NCBI GenBank assembly: GCA_947302435.1
Contig: CAMYVQ010000021.1
Location: forward strand, 1-44,383
Reading direction: 5' to 3'
Source of the DNA: an uncultured Prevotella sp.
Lineage (GTDB): Bacteria > Bacteroidota > Bacteroidia > Bacteroidales > Bacteroidaceae
Length of the DNA stretch: 44,383 nucleotides
The notes below the pieces were generated by a model, which saw only the letters and a list, made by a program, of their open reading frames with translations, searched no databases and was not told where the DNA came from. The translations under genes were made by a program, and so were the position numbers. Positions 24,271-33,306 of the stretch are shown in pieces. The first letter of the stretch is position 1, and every line of letters starts with the position of its first letter.

Positions 24271-24792
24271 ATGAAGAAGATTGAAGGCTACAACATAGAT
24301 TATGATTTCAGCGGCTTTCGCAAGATTGCCGATTTGGTGTATTTCGACGGGCCGTTCCTCTCACACTATGTCAGCAGCAAGGGCGACGACTACCTGTTCT
24401 ACTGGGTAGACCGTGATGAGAAGGACAATCGCTGGTTGGTGCTCCGTGTCAACCTGGCCAGCCTCCAGAAATATATCGGTAAAGAGCTGACCTTACGCGA
24501 ACTTATCGGGCATCCCAACGATGGCTACCTCTACGTGGTCGATATAGACAACAGCCTTGTTTACCACGACATCAAACTGGTGCAGCCCTCTGCGCTCCCT
24601 GATGACTATCTGCCCGAAAGCGACTCCTACTATGAGTTTGAACCTATCCCTGCTGAGGATGCCGAGGAACTGATGACCTACGAGCTGACCATCCCCTATA
24701 AGGAGCGCAACCGCTTTGAAGAGATTCTCCGCAAAATAGGCTTCCCCGTCTCTGCCCTGAAAAAGGTGGTGAGCCAGGCCGCCGTGTTCTAA
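24271..24792 (+). CDS. Unrecognised 173-residue protein, second gene of the cassette
   Basis: 173 residues from the ATG at 24271, which lies 2 bp after the first gene's stop; upstream in-frame starts fall inside that gene. The protein is acidic and strand-rich: HYVSSKGDDYLFYWVDRDEK, RWLVLRVNLASLQKYIG and LRELIGHPNDGYLYVVDIDN. The pattern reminds me of the DUF6575 type of uncharacterised proteins, but this is weak. The C-terminal third is helical (KERNRFEEILRKIGF). Probably partners the first cassette gene. Confidence 0.75.
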   Translation: MKKIEGYNIDYDFSGFRKIADLVYFDGPFLSHYVSSKGDDYLFYWVDRDEKDNRWLVLRVNLASLQKYIGKELTLRELIGHPNDGYLYVVDIDNSLVYHDIKLVQPSALPDDYLPESDSYYEFEPIPAEDAEELMTYELTIPYKERNRFEEILRKIGFPVSALKKVVSQAAVF

Positions 24793-24863
24793 CCTATCTT
24801 TCCCCCTTGTTCAAACTGCCCATCCGGGGATGCTATGAAAGCCTTCATGCAGAACTGAAAGCG

Positions 24864-24904
24864 ATTGCGGATGCGAGTTCTCAGCACCGAAAGAATAAAG
24901 TCAC
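24864..24904. repeat. 41-bp direct repeat, copy 2
   Basis: Exact copy of 23616-23656 without the rest of queH. The sequence just before it (24793-24863) has no gene and no clear terminator. It is followed 25 bp later by palindrome array copy B. Confidence 0.9.
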
Positions 24905-24929
24905 CTAACCGTTGATTTTAAACCGTTTT

Positions 24930-24992
24930 ACAAACTCGACGACTTTGTGTCACAAACTCGTCGAGTTTGTCTCACAAAGTCGTCGACTTTGT
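24930..24992. repeat. Triple 19-bp palindrome array, copy B
   Basis: Three units at 24930-24948, 24952-24970 and 24974-24992 with 3-bp spacers, each of form ACAAASTCGWCGASTTTGT. Flanks match copy A: AACCGTTTT before, AAACTCGTTTCAT after. The order of unit variants differs from copy A, so this is not a simple recent duplicate. The remaining part of 24993-25085 holds nothing I can name. Confidence 0.9.
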
Positions 24993-25085
24993 AAACTCGT
25001 TTCATTTCAATTATTTCAAGGGTCTTTTTTAATGACGCAATGACATGTGTTGATTCTACGATTTGTTTCTGAACGAATGTTAATA

Positions 25086-25163
25086 TTCTAAAGTTTTAGA
25101 AGAAAAATTTGGTTATTCTAAAACTTTAGAATATATTTGCATCGAAATTCTAAAAGTTTAGAA
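25086..25163 (+). promoter_or_regulatory. BlaI-type promoter with three palindromic operators
   Basis: Three 16-bp near-palindromes lie at 25086-25101 (TTCTAAAGTTTTAGAA), 25116-25131 (TTCTAAAACTTTAGAA) and 25148-25163 (TTCTAAAAGTTTAGAA), spaced about three helical turns apart. A -33 TTTG (25108-25111) and -7 TATATTTG (25132-25139) with a 20-bp spacer overlap the middle operator. The repressor gene follows 4 bp after the third operator, so the unit is probably autoregulated. Confidence 0.85.
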
Positions 25164-25167
25164 CGTG

Positions 25168-25545
25168 ATGAAAGATAAATCGAAACTAACCCAAGCCGAA
25201 ACACAGGTGATGCAAGCCCTGTGGAGCCTGCCCGAAGAGGGCGCATTGTCATCAGAAATCATGGAGCGCATGCCCGAGCCGAAACCGGCTCCCACCACGC
25301 TGCTCACTTTTTTGAAGATTCTGAAGGATAAAGGTTTTGTGACAGCCGTGAAGATGGGGAAAGCCCAACGCTTCCATGCCGAAGTGTCGAAAGAAGCTTA
25401 CATGCGTATGTATATGAAAGAGGTGAAGCAGACCTTCTTCGGTGGTTCGTTCTCATCGCTCGTGTCGTTTTTCGCCAAAGAAGAGAAGCTGACCGACGAC
25501 GACATCAGCGAGATTCTTAGTATCATTGAAAAAAAGAATTCCTAA
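25168..25545 (+). CDS. BlaI/MecI/CopY family repressor
   Basis: 125 residues from the ATG at 25168. The winged-helix N-terminus (LTQAETQVMQALWSL, then PAPTTLLTFLKILKDKGFV) is typical of BlaI. The family represses its operon until cleaved by the partner M56 protease. Family cleavage is usually at an Asn-Phe bond in the C-terminal half; that dipeptide is absent here, so the cleavage site, if any, differs. The C-terminal helix is a dimer region. Followed by the M56 gene in the same operon. Confidence 0.9.
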   Translation: MKDKSKLTQAETQVMQALWSLPEEGALSSEIMERMPEPKPAPTTLLTFLKILKDKGFVTAVKMGKAQRFHAEVSKEAYMRMYMKEVKQTFFGGSFSSLVSFFAKEEKLTDDDISEILSIIEKKNS

Positions 25546-25561
25546 CTTTAAGAAAACATCT

Positions 25562-27295
25562 ATGTTTACTGTTGAATTTGGACTCTTCCCCCTTGTTGCC
25601 ATTGTGGTGGGTGCGTTGCTTACATTGGTCTTTTTCAGTGTGGTGCGGTTGAAGTGCTCGGCCCGTTGGGCCATGGGTTTCATCTTTGCCGCCATGCTGA
25701 CGGTGACCGTCTGTTCGTTGGTTAGTCCAGTGCGCTGGGTAGAGTTTGACACCCCTGTCGAAGTGGTGGTCGAACCTGAGGAAACCATGTTGTCGCCCGT
25801 CAAGGTGGTTGAAGCGGAAAACGGCGTGGCATCGCCCATGCTGAAATTGAAGGCGAAGGCCCCTGTTACCAATCATCGTCAGGTGCGTCCGCTTTTTCAT
25901 GATGCATCCCAACTGTTCGGATGGCTGTGGCTTGCCGGTGTCGTCTTGATGCTGTCCAGCATGGTGTGGCAGTGCTCGCGCCTCTTCCTGATGAAGCGTA
26001 GGCAGGAGCGTATGGGCGATGTCGATGGGATAGGACTCTATGCCACTGGCGGCACCGATGCATATTCGTTCGGGCGCAGTGTGTTCATTCCTCGCATGTT
26101 CGACGACGAGATGCGCCGCTTCATGCTGCTGCATGAATTGCAGCATGTTCGTCATGGTCATTTCTTCTGGCTCTGCTCGCTTCAAGTGCTGCTCGCCTTC
26201 AACTGGTATAATCCCTTCTGTTGGCTGTTGTTCCGCGAGATGCGCCTGCAACAGGAATTGCAGGTCGACGGTGATGTGATTCGTCAGGGTATTGACCGCA
26301 CGGCCTATCAGTATTCATTGTTGCGTGCCTCTTTGCAAAGTGGCAGTCCCGTGTGGATTCTCTCTGCCTTCGGTCGTAAGCCTATCACACAGCGAGTGGC
26401 CTTCATGAACCGTGAACTCAACATGCGTTCCAATGTGCGCCGGAGTATCCTCTCGTCGGTGTTGGCCTTGGGTGTGTTGTCATTGGCGGTCTTCGTGTCT
26501 TGTCAGACCAATGAGAAGGAGAAGGAACACCCTCTGATGGGTTGGTGGAAGATGGACTTCACGAAAAATGCAGACAGCGATACCGAGCTATATCCTTTTG
26601 GCAAGCAGATTGCTTTCTACAACTACGATACGTTCCTTACGATAACTTACCGCGCACGTAACGGGATGTCGCTCGCTTTCACTTTCTCAGCAGAAGAGAC
26701 ACGGCTACAGGGCGACACACTGGTCGATGCCTTGGGCGACCCCATGCGTTACGAGTTTGTTGACGATGATACTTTCCAGAATTTGTGGCACAGGCAGCCC
26801 TATCAGAATGCTATGCCGAAGGGACCGGAGATTATCGACCAGTGGAGCCGTATCCCTGTTGACGATGAACTGTTGGAACTGTTTGGATGTCTTCGGAAAG
26901 CCGATCATACGGATGGGGGGAAGTTCGATGGTGTCTGGTTGAGCTTGACTAATACGGTATCGCCTACGGATCCTGATAAAGACGATGGGCGCAGGGAATA
27001 TCTGTTGGTCAGCGACAGTCTTTTCCTCAGTCTGAACTATCACAGGCAGGAACCCAAGGCCTTTCGTGCCGCTGGTAGTGGCTATAGCGGTGTCTTGAAG
27101 GAGTTTGGTGAGTATCTTCAATTCGGCGATATGGCTCCAGTGGTGTACTCCATGCCCGATGCCGGCCATTTGGTCGTCCGCGATGCGACGAACGAGCATG
27201 CTACGCAGCATGTCTTCCAGCGCATCGACATGCCAACTGACCTGAAACGCATGTTCATGGCACCGTTCACCCACGAACATTTCCAATTGCAATAA
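25562..27295 (+). CDS. M56 (BlaR1-like) metallopeptidase with a lipocalin-like C-terminal domain
   Basis: 577 residues from the ATG at 25562; an earlier in-frame ATG at 25526 overlaps the repressor gene and adds a polar tail before the first membrane segment. Four hydrophobic segments (about 8-28, 36-54, 125-145 and 300-320) enclose the zinc site HELQH (His191, His195) in the order typical of M56. After the last segment, SCQTNEKEKEHPLMGWWKMD starts a 250-residue periplasmic domain that is not a penicillin-binding sensor; the GWWKMD start resembles lipocalin-like DUF4488 proteins. It is probably a sensor-protease whose signal is not a beta-lactam. The extracellular domain call is tentative. 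Confidence 0.85.
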   Translation: MFTVEFGLFPLVAIVVGALLTLVFFSVVRLKCSARWAMGFIFAAMLTVTVCSLVSPVRWVEFDTPVEVVVEPEETMLSPVKVVEAENGVASPMLKLKAKAPVTNHRQVRPLFHDASQLFGWLWLAGVVLMLSSMVWQCSRLFLMKRRQERMGDVDGIGLYATGGTDAYSFGRSVFIPRMFDDEMRRFMLLHELQHVRHGHFFWLCSLQVLLAFNWYNPFCWLLFREMRLQQELQVDGDVIRQGIDRTAYQYSLLRASLQSGSPVWILSAFGRKPITQRVAFMNRELNMRSNVRRSILSSVLALGVLSLAVFVSCQTNEKEKEHPLMGWWKMDFTKNADSDTELYPFGKQIAFYNYDTFLTITYRARNGMSLAFTFSAEETRLQGDTLVDALGDPMRYEFVDDDTFQNLWHRQPYQNAMPKGPEIIDQWSRIPVDDELLELFGCLRKADHTDGGKFDGVWLSLTNTVSPTDPDKDDGRREYLLVSDSLFLSLNYHRQEPKAFRAAGSGYSGVLKEFGEYLQFGDMAPVVYSMPDAGHLVVRDATNEHATQHVFQRIDMPTDLKRMFMAPFTHEHFQLQ

Positions 27296-27417
27296 ACTTT
27301 GTTTTACCCCAAAAAATAATCTTTTCCTGTTCCGAAATGGCAATGGGTAGCCAGGCCTGTGCCCTGATGCTAACGTAGGAACGCCTAAATGTTGAACCTA
27401 TAAAAAACGAACGAACA

Positions 27418-27831
27418 ATGAAAATGAATTGTAAAAACCTGTCATGGCTACGCTTAGTGTGCGTAGCAGTAGTAGCACTGTTCTCTATGGGTCTAATGGC
27501 TCAGTCGCAGGATGAAGAAGTGTTGGATAAGTGCGAGGTGATGCCCCAATATCCTGGTGGCGAAACTGCGATGATGAAGTTCATTTGCGACAACGTGAAG
27601 TATCCCAAGGAAGCGCAAAGTCAGAACAAGCAGGGGCGTGTCGTCGTGCAGATGGTTATCCATAAAGACGGAACACTCAGTGACTTTAAGGTAGTGAAGT
27701 CTGCCGGTGAATTGCTTGATGCCGAAGCCCTGCGCGTAGCTAAACTGCTACCGAAGTTCACGCCAGGTAAGCAGAAAGGAAAGGCTGTCAGCGTGCGCTA
27801 TGTCTTCCCCGTCTGCTTTCGCCTTAATTGA
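27418..27831 (+). CDS. TonB C-terminal domain protein
   Basis: 137 residues with an N-terminal hydrophobic segment (10-28) that is a signal or anchor. The rest is a TonB C-terminal domain: MPQYPGGETAMMKFICDNVKYP, then GRVVVQMVIHKDGTLSDFKVV and LPKFTPGKQKGKAVSVRYVF. It lacks the Pro-rich linker of full TonB. BlaI-M56-TonB sets are frequent in Bacteroidota. A 122-bp gap separates it from the M56 gene. Confidence 0.87.
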   Translation: MKMNCKNLSWLRLVCVAVVALFSMGLMAQSQDEEVLDKCEVMPQYPGGETAMMKFICDNVKYPKEAQSQNKQGRVVVQMVIHKDGTLSDFKVVKSAGELLDAEALRVAKLLPKFTPGKQKGKAVSVRYVFPVCFRLN

Positions 27832-27945
27832 CATTGAATTCTCATTAGAAACGAAACTTGTAAAGAGTTAGTAAACACCCTTGGGTTTCAGGAGGCCGCA
27901 GTGATGCTCCCTCCTGTCTTCAAATCCTAAGACATTTTTATTGCT

Positions 27946-30894
27946 ATGACTAAAAGATTCAGCACTGTTTACATTGTTGTCCTGCTCGTTGTGTCTGCAG
28001 GAGCGCAAGAAAAGATGATGGAGAGCACCCATCGTCAAGAACGAACCGTCACCCTTTGGGGACATGTAAAGAATTTCCTCACCCGAGAGGGCATTCCAGA
28101 AGCCTTGATTACCGTGATGGATCAGGACTCGGTGGTCATTGATACGTTGAGAACCTTCAACATGGGCAACTGGCAGGCCACGAAGAACGATGCAGGCTAT
28201 CGGTTGAAAGTACCTGCACGTCCACAGAAGTTCATTATCCGTGCCGAGCATCCCGATTTCGAGACGGGCTACGTGGATTTCGAAATCAAGCGTGTGGCCC
28301 GTAACACCTATTTCGATGCGCCCTGGCACCTGTTGAAACCTTGTTCTACGGATCGCGACTCAGTCGCGACACATTTAACCCTTGGTGAAGTCGTTATTAA
28401 GAAGACTCGTGTAAAGATGTTCTATCACGGCGACACAATCACCTTCAATGCCGATGCCTTCAATATCCCTGACGGCTCGATGCTCGATGCCCTCATCCGA
28501 CAGATGGACGGTGTGGAGCTGAAGGACGACGGTCGAATCTTGGTGCATGGCCAGCAGATAGACGAGTTGCTGCTCAACGGAAAGGACTTCTTCAAAGGCG
28601 ACAACAAGGTGATGCTCGACAATCTGCCGGCCTACACTGTAAAACAAGTGCAGACTTACCACAAGACCACTGACCTCAGCGAGTACTATGGTAACGATGT
28701 AGAAAAGAAGAAGTTCGTGATGGACGTACAGTTGAAGCGCGAGTATAACCAAGGTTGGTTAGGCAATGTGGAGGTGGCAGGCGGCAAGCCTATTAAGAGT
28801 AACGTCGATGACCGCTACCTTGCCCGCCTCTTTGCCATGCGCTACACCAACAATTCACGACTGAGCATTTTCGGCAATATGAATAACGTGAACGAGAACC
28901 GTCGGCCTGGTGGCGACGGCGAATGGCAACCCAGCAATATGCAACGGGGCGAACAGGAAAACCGTATGGGAGGCATCGACCTCCTGATTGACGAGAAAGA
29001 CAAGCGGTGGAGTGAACATGCACAGGCAAACATACATTGGATTGGGGGGACGGAGAATACGCTGACGAATGCGGAGCAGTTCCATACCAACGCGCCATCG
29101 ACCTACCAACGCACGGCCTACGGCAACAATAGTAGGTCACTTGGTCTCAATGTAAGGAACGACTTTGAGTTGAAAAAGCCTTTCTTTCTCTATAATGCTA
29201 CAAACTTCATTTATACTGAAGGCAACCAAAGTATCCACAACCGTGCAGCGCAGTTCGGCAGTGATCCGGCCCGTTATGGCGAAACCAACGCCCTGCTCGA
29301 CAGCGTGTTTTCGGCTTCACTCAATCCCGAATTGCAACAGATACTCGTCAATAGCAGTCTCCATCGCCAGGAAGATCATCAGAACAGTACAGACATCTTT
29401 TCAAATACATCGCTTAATTACAAACTTCCTTCGGGCGACGGTACGGGTTTTGAAGTGAACCTGCATCATAGTCATGAACACAAGTACAACGAGTCGGAAC
29501 AGCAGCTGCACTATCAACTCACGCCTACACTAAACAGTGTACTCAACCGTCGCGGTTCTACACCGTCGCGGATCAACTCTGCTGTGGTGTCTCCCTTCTA
29601 TCGTATCACATGGCCCAACGGCATCTGGCTTGCCACTGAATACCGCTTCCTCTATCGTCAGCGTGAGAACACCAATGATCTCTTTTTGGCCGACACCCTC
29701 GACTTGCAGAATGCCTATGACCGAACGCATCTGAGGGTGGAGAACCGTCTGGCCATTACGCCCGGCTTTCAGTATGAGGATAACGGCAAGTATGCTCGAA
29801 TCTATTATCAGATGCACTTCTATAATGTGAACGAAAAACTTGACTACCGCAGTGCTTATGCCGATACGTCGCTTGTGCAGCACTGCTGGACTATGTCGCC
29901 TGAGCTGCATGTGCAACTGGCATGGAACAACTGGGCACGCTCGTTCGACCTCTTTTATGGCATAGAGTTCCAAACACCCGATTTGTTCCAGAAGGTGAAT
30001 ATTCTGAACAACGAGAACCCACTCATCCGTCGCTATGGCAATCCCGATCTGCGCGGTGCCACGAACCATCGCATGCAGTTCAGCTTGCGTAGCACCTGGC
30101 GTGAGAAGCGCATCTCCCATACCTTCGGTGGTGGTCTGCGCTTCTTCCGTCATCAGGTGTCGCAAGGCCAAAGCTATGATGCCGCCACGGGCATCACCAC
30201 CTATCGGCCTGAGAATGTGGAGGGCAACTGGCAGACCTATTTCTTTAACTTCCTCAACATGCCGCTTGACAAGCCCCGCCGCCTGATGATGAACATCTAC
30301 ACCCACGGCGACTACAGCCGCAATGTCGACATCGCCACCACAAGCCCGTCGTCTGAGACATTGCTGCAGACCACCCGGCAGCCCCTTTCCCACGTCAACA
30401 ACTACTATCTCGAGAACCGCCTTACACTTTCTTACACCATCGGCTCACTGACCTTCTCGCTGCCCACCTATATGGAGTACCGCCACGCCAACAACGAGGA
30501 AAGCACCATAGAGACCATCAATGCCTTCAATTTTCAGTATGGCCTGACAATCAACTACAACGTGAAGCGCGAAACTGAGAGCCGCATGCCCCACTGGCTA
30601 CAGGGCTTCAGTATAGCCACCGACTTGAAGATGTATTCCCGTCGGGGCTATGGAGATGCATCGATGAATCGCAACGATTTGGTTTGGAATGCCTCTATTT
30701 CGCGCTCGTTGCTTAAAAGCCGCCTTACCCTGCGACTCGAAGGCTTCGACCTGTTGGGACAGCTCTCGTCGACCTCCGTCCTTATCAACGGACAGGGACG
30801 TACTGAGACCATCCATAACACATTGCCTCGTTATGCCATGTTACATATAATCTACAAGATGAACAAGCAACCCAAAAACAGGGAGAAGAAATAA
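27946..30894 (+). CDS. Large outer-membrane beta-barrel protein, TonB-receptor-like
   Basis: 982 residues with a Sec signal (residues 3-20, SAGAQ). The N-terminal 80 residues of the mature protein form a regulatory beta-sandwich (VTLWGHVKNFLTREGIPEAL). Then comes a plug-like region (MDGVELKDDGRILVHGQQID, LLLNGKDFFKGDNKVMLDNL) and about 700 residues of barrel strands ending YAMLHIIYKM. It resembles the Bacteroidota outer-membrane barrel group related to TonB-dependent receptors. No SusD partner is present. Following the BlaI-M56-TonB genes, it may be under the same control. A 17-bp palindrome (28353-28369) lies in its coding sequence. Confidence 0.83.
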   Translation: MTKRFSTVYIVVLLVVSAGAQEKMMESTHRQERTVTLWGHVKNFLTREGIPEALITVMDQDSVVIDTLRTFNMGNWQATKNDAGYRLKVPARPQKFIIRAEHPDFETGYVDFEIKRVARNTYFDAPWHLLKPCSTDRDSVATHLTLGEVVIKKTRVKMFYHGDTITFNADAFNIPDGSMLDALIRQMDGVELKDDGRILVHGQQIDELLLNGKDFFKGDNKVMLDNLPAYTVKQVQTYHKTTDLSEYYGNDVEKKKFVMDVQLKREYNQGWLGNVEVAGGKPIKSNVDDRYLARLFAMRYTNNSRLSIFGNMNNVNENRRPGGDGEWQPSNMQRGEQENRMGGIDLLIDEKDKRWSEHAQANIHWIGGTENTLTNAEQFHTNAPSTYQRTAYGNNSRSLGLNVRNDFELKKPFFLYNATNFIYTEGNQSIHNRAAQFGSDPARYGETNALLDSVFSASLNPELQQILVNSSLHRQEDHQNSTDIFSNTSLNYKLPSGDGTGFEVNLHHSHEHKYNESEQQLHYQLTPTLNSVLNRRGSTPSRINSAVVSPFYRITWPNGIWLATEYRFLYRQRENTNDLFLADTLDLQNAYDRTHLRVENRLAITPGFQYEDNGKYARIYYQMHFYNVNEKLDYRSAYADTSLVQHCWTMSPELHVQLAWNNWARSFDLFYGIEFQTPDLFQKVNILNNENPLIRRYGNPDLRGATNHRMQFSLRSTWREKRISHTFGGGLRFFRHQVSQGQSYDAATGITTYRPENVEGNWQTYFFNFLNMPLDKPRRLMMNIYTHGDYSRNVDIATTSPSSETLLQTTRQPLSHVNNYYLENRLTLSYTIGSLTFSLPTYMEYRHANNEESTIETINAFNFQYGLTINYNVKRETESRMPHWLQGFSIATDLKMYSRRGYGDASMNRNDLVWNASISRSLLKSRLTLRLEGFDLLGQLSSTSVLINGQGRTETIHNTLPRYAMLHIIYKMNKQPKNREKK

Positions 30895-30938
30895 AAATTT
30901 TTAGTAAAGTTAGTAAATGTAATCAGGATGACAATGGT

Positions 30939-30979
30939 AACTGCCCGGTCGTGAGCGCACAACCGGGCAGTTGCTTTTT
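30939..30979 (+). terminator. Terminator after the outer-membrane barrel gene
   Basis: AACTGCCCGGT and ACCGGGCAGTT form an 11-bp stem with a 12-nt loop, followed by a GCTTTTTG tail. Confidence 0.85.
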
Positions 30980-31045
30980 GAGGCCTTAAATCATAAAGAA
31001 ATGTAATGTTCAATAGAAATATACGTAAAATAGAATAGAAATGAT

Positions 31046-31053
31046 TAATTTTG
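31046..31053 (+). promoter_or_regulatory. -7 box of the GH31-esterase unit
   Basis: TAATTTTG followed by CA, 44 bp before the GH31 start. No clear -33 box is seen. Confidence 0.5.
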
Positions 31054-31097
31054 CATTCAATAATAGTATTTTAATACAGATATATAATTAAGCAATC

Positions 31098-33281
31098 ATG
31101 AAAATCATACTGTCGTTTCTGTTGTTCGCATACTTTCCCTTTCTGGCACAGTCGCAGGTGTCGTTTGGAAAGGGCATGCTGACGGTGAAGAAAGTGGCCC
31201 GCAATGCCGTGAGGATTCAGTATGCGGAACGTGAAGTGAAGGACACACTGCCCGACTGGCTCTATGTGAAGCACGACGAAGTGAAGGATCAGGACATCAG
31301 TATCAACGTGGATGCCCGCCAGCAGACGGTTACGTTGAAAGACCGCCAAGGGAATGTGGTCTTTACGGCGCATCGCCATCAGATGGAGGATGGTACGGCC
31401 ACGCTGGCCTTCAAGTCGCCAAAGGATGAGTGCCTCTTCGGTCTCGGACAATTTCAGGATGGATATGTCAACGTGCGTGGCCTCTCCCGTAGGCTGACGC
31501 AGGTGAACACGCAGATCAGTCTGCCTATGCTCTTGTCAAGCAAGGGCTATGGCGTGCTGTGGAACAACTACGGTCTGGTGGATTTCAACCCTGCCAACAG
31601 CTCTGTGAAACTTCTGCCAGCAACAATCGATGACCCAAGTCGAGCCCCCAAGACGGAGGTGGTGAACGTCACTTCTACGGAAGGTGGCCGACAGGAAGTT
31701 CGCCAGCGGAATATCTTTGAGGGAACGATTGACGTTCGTGAGGGGGGCGACTACTCACTGCTGCTCGATGTAGGGCAGAAGATGGCACGACGGCACAATC
31801 TGACCATCGATGGGCAGACTGTCATAGAAATGCAGAACCTATGGCTTCCCCCCACAGCTTCAGCTATCGTCCGTTTGGAAAAGGGCATCCACAAGCTGAC
31901 AGCCGAGCTGTCGAAGGGTGATGCTCCTGTGCTATATTATAATAAGGTGAGCGACGAGACCGTTTTCCGTTCGCCTGTGGCTCAGGCTGTCGACTACACT
32001 GTGTTTGTCGGCTCGCCCGATGAAATCATCGCCACTTATCGCAGTCTTACTGGCGAGGCACCGCTGATGCCAAGCTGGGCATTGGGATATATCCACTGCC
32101 GCGAACGCTTCCACTCTTCGCAGGAGATTCTTGAAACTGCCAACCGATTCAAGAAAGAGCAGTTGCCTGTGGACATGTTGGTGCAGGACTGGCAATATTG
32201 GGGCAAGTACGGTTGGAACTCCATGCGTTTCGATGAAGAGCATTACCCCGATCCGAAGGCGTTGACCGACAGCCTCCATCGCATGAACATCCGTCTGATG
32301 GTCTCTGTGTGGTCGAAGATCGACAAGAACTCAGAGGTGGGCCGCGAGATGCTGGCTAACGACTTCTATATTCCCGGTACTGACTGGATAGACTTCTTCA
32401 ATCCCGATGCCGCCGCTGCATACTGGCGCAACTTCCGTGAACGGTTGGTGCCGTTGGGAATCGATGCATGGTGGCAGGATGCCACTGAACCGGAGAACGA
32501 CGACCTTGTGGGACGAAGGGTGAACCGAGGCCGATGGAGTGGGGAAGAGGTGCGCAATGTCTATCCCCTGTTGGTCAACAAGACGGTGTATGAGGGGCTG
32601 CAAGCTGCCTCTCAGGTTCCTTTCATACTGACTCGGTGCGGTTTTCCGGGCATTCAGCGTTACGGTTCGGCCCTGTGGAGCGGTGATGTGGGCAATGACT
32701 GGGAGACGTTCCGCCGTCAGATTGCCGCCGGTCTTGGTGTGCAGGCGGCTGGCGTGCCTTGGTGGACCTACGATGCAGGCGGCTTCTTCCGTCCAGGTGA
32801 CCAGTACACCAATCAGGACTATATAGAGCGGATGTTGCGCTGGATTGAGACTTCGGTCTATTTGCCGCTGATGCGTGTACATGGCTATATGAGTAATACG
32901 GAGCCGTGGAACTACGGTCCGGAGGCGCAGGCCATCATTGCCGACTGCCTGAAGGAACGCCAGAAGTTGCGTCCCTATTTGGAGGAATGTGCGCGCCGTG
33001 TGGCCGAAGAGGGCTATACGCTGATGCGTCCGTTGGTCTTCGACTTTGCCGATGACCCGGAGGCACTGCAACAGAAATATGAATACATGTTCGGCCCGTC
33101 ATTGCTCGTCAGTCCCGTCACCGAGCCGGGTGTCACGGAGTGGAAAACCTATCTGCCGAAGACTCCCGGTGGATGGACTGATTACCGCACGGGACAGCAC
33201 TATGACGGTGGGCAAACGGTTGTTACGCCTGTCACAAAAGCCTTTATCCCAGTGTTCAAAAGAGTCATTCAAAAACAGTAA
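31098..33281 (+). CDS. Glycoside hydrolase family 31, probable alpha-xylosidase
   Basis: 727 residues with a Sec signal (AQSQ). After an N-terminal beta domain there is an inserted PA14-like domain (about 205-300), the layout of xyloglucan-active GH31 enzymes. The catalytic barrel has the nucleophile in WWQDATEPEN (Asp461) and the acid/base in LWSGDVGNDW (Asp530). The enzyme should remove alpha-linked xylose or glucose from the ends of hemicellulose fragments in the periplasm. It lies 25 bp before the esterase gene. Confidence 0.88.
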   Translation: MKIILSFLLFAYFPFLAQSQVSFGKGMLTVKKVARNAVRIQYAEREVKDTLPDWLYVKHDEVKDQDISINVDARQQTVTLKDRQGNVVFTAHRHQMEDGTATLAFKSPKDECLFGLGQFQDGYVNVRGLSRRLTQVNTQISLPMLLSSKGYGVLWNNYGLVDFNPANSSVKLLPATIDDPSRAPKTEVVNVTSTEGGRQEVRQRNIFEGTIDVREGGDYSLLLDVGQKMARRHNLTIDGQTVIEMQNLWLPPTASAIVRLEKGIHKLTAELSKGDAPVLYYNKVSDETVFRSPVAQAVDYTVFVGSPDEIIATYRSLTGEAPLMPSWALGYIHCRERFHSSQEILETANRFKKEQLPVDMLVQDWQYWGKYGWNSMRFDEEHYPDPKALTDSLHRMNIRLMVSVWSKIDKNSEVGREMLANDFYIPGTDWIDFFNPDAAAAYWRNFRERLVPLGIDAWWQDATEPENDDLVGRRVNRGRWSGEEVRNVYPLLVNKTVYEGLQAASQVPFILTRCGFPGIQRYGSALWSGDVGNDWETFRRQIAAGLGVQAAGVPWWTYDAGGFFRPGDQYTNQDYIERMLRWIETSVYLPLMRVHGYMSNTEPWNYGPEAQAIIADCLKERQKLRPYLEECARRVAEEGYTLMRPLVFDFADDPEALQQKYEYMFGPSLLVSPVTEPGVTEWKTYLPKTPGGWTDYRTGQHYDGGQTVVTPVTKAFIPVFKRVIQKQ

Positions 33282-33306
33282 TATAACTCAATAACCTAAA
33301 GGAAAA

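Noticed and set aside
25168..27295. Beta-lactam resistance operon
   Set aside because: There is no beta-lactamase, and the M56 protein lacks a penicillin-binding sensor domain.
27889..27916. CAGGAGG/CCTCCTG hairpin as a terminator before the barrel gene
   Set aside because: No T-run follows and the stem is short with a 14-nt loop, so readthrough is more likely.
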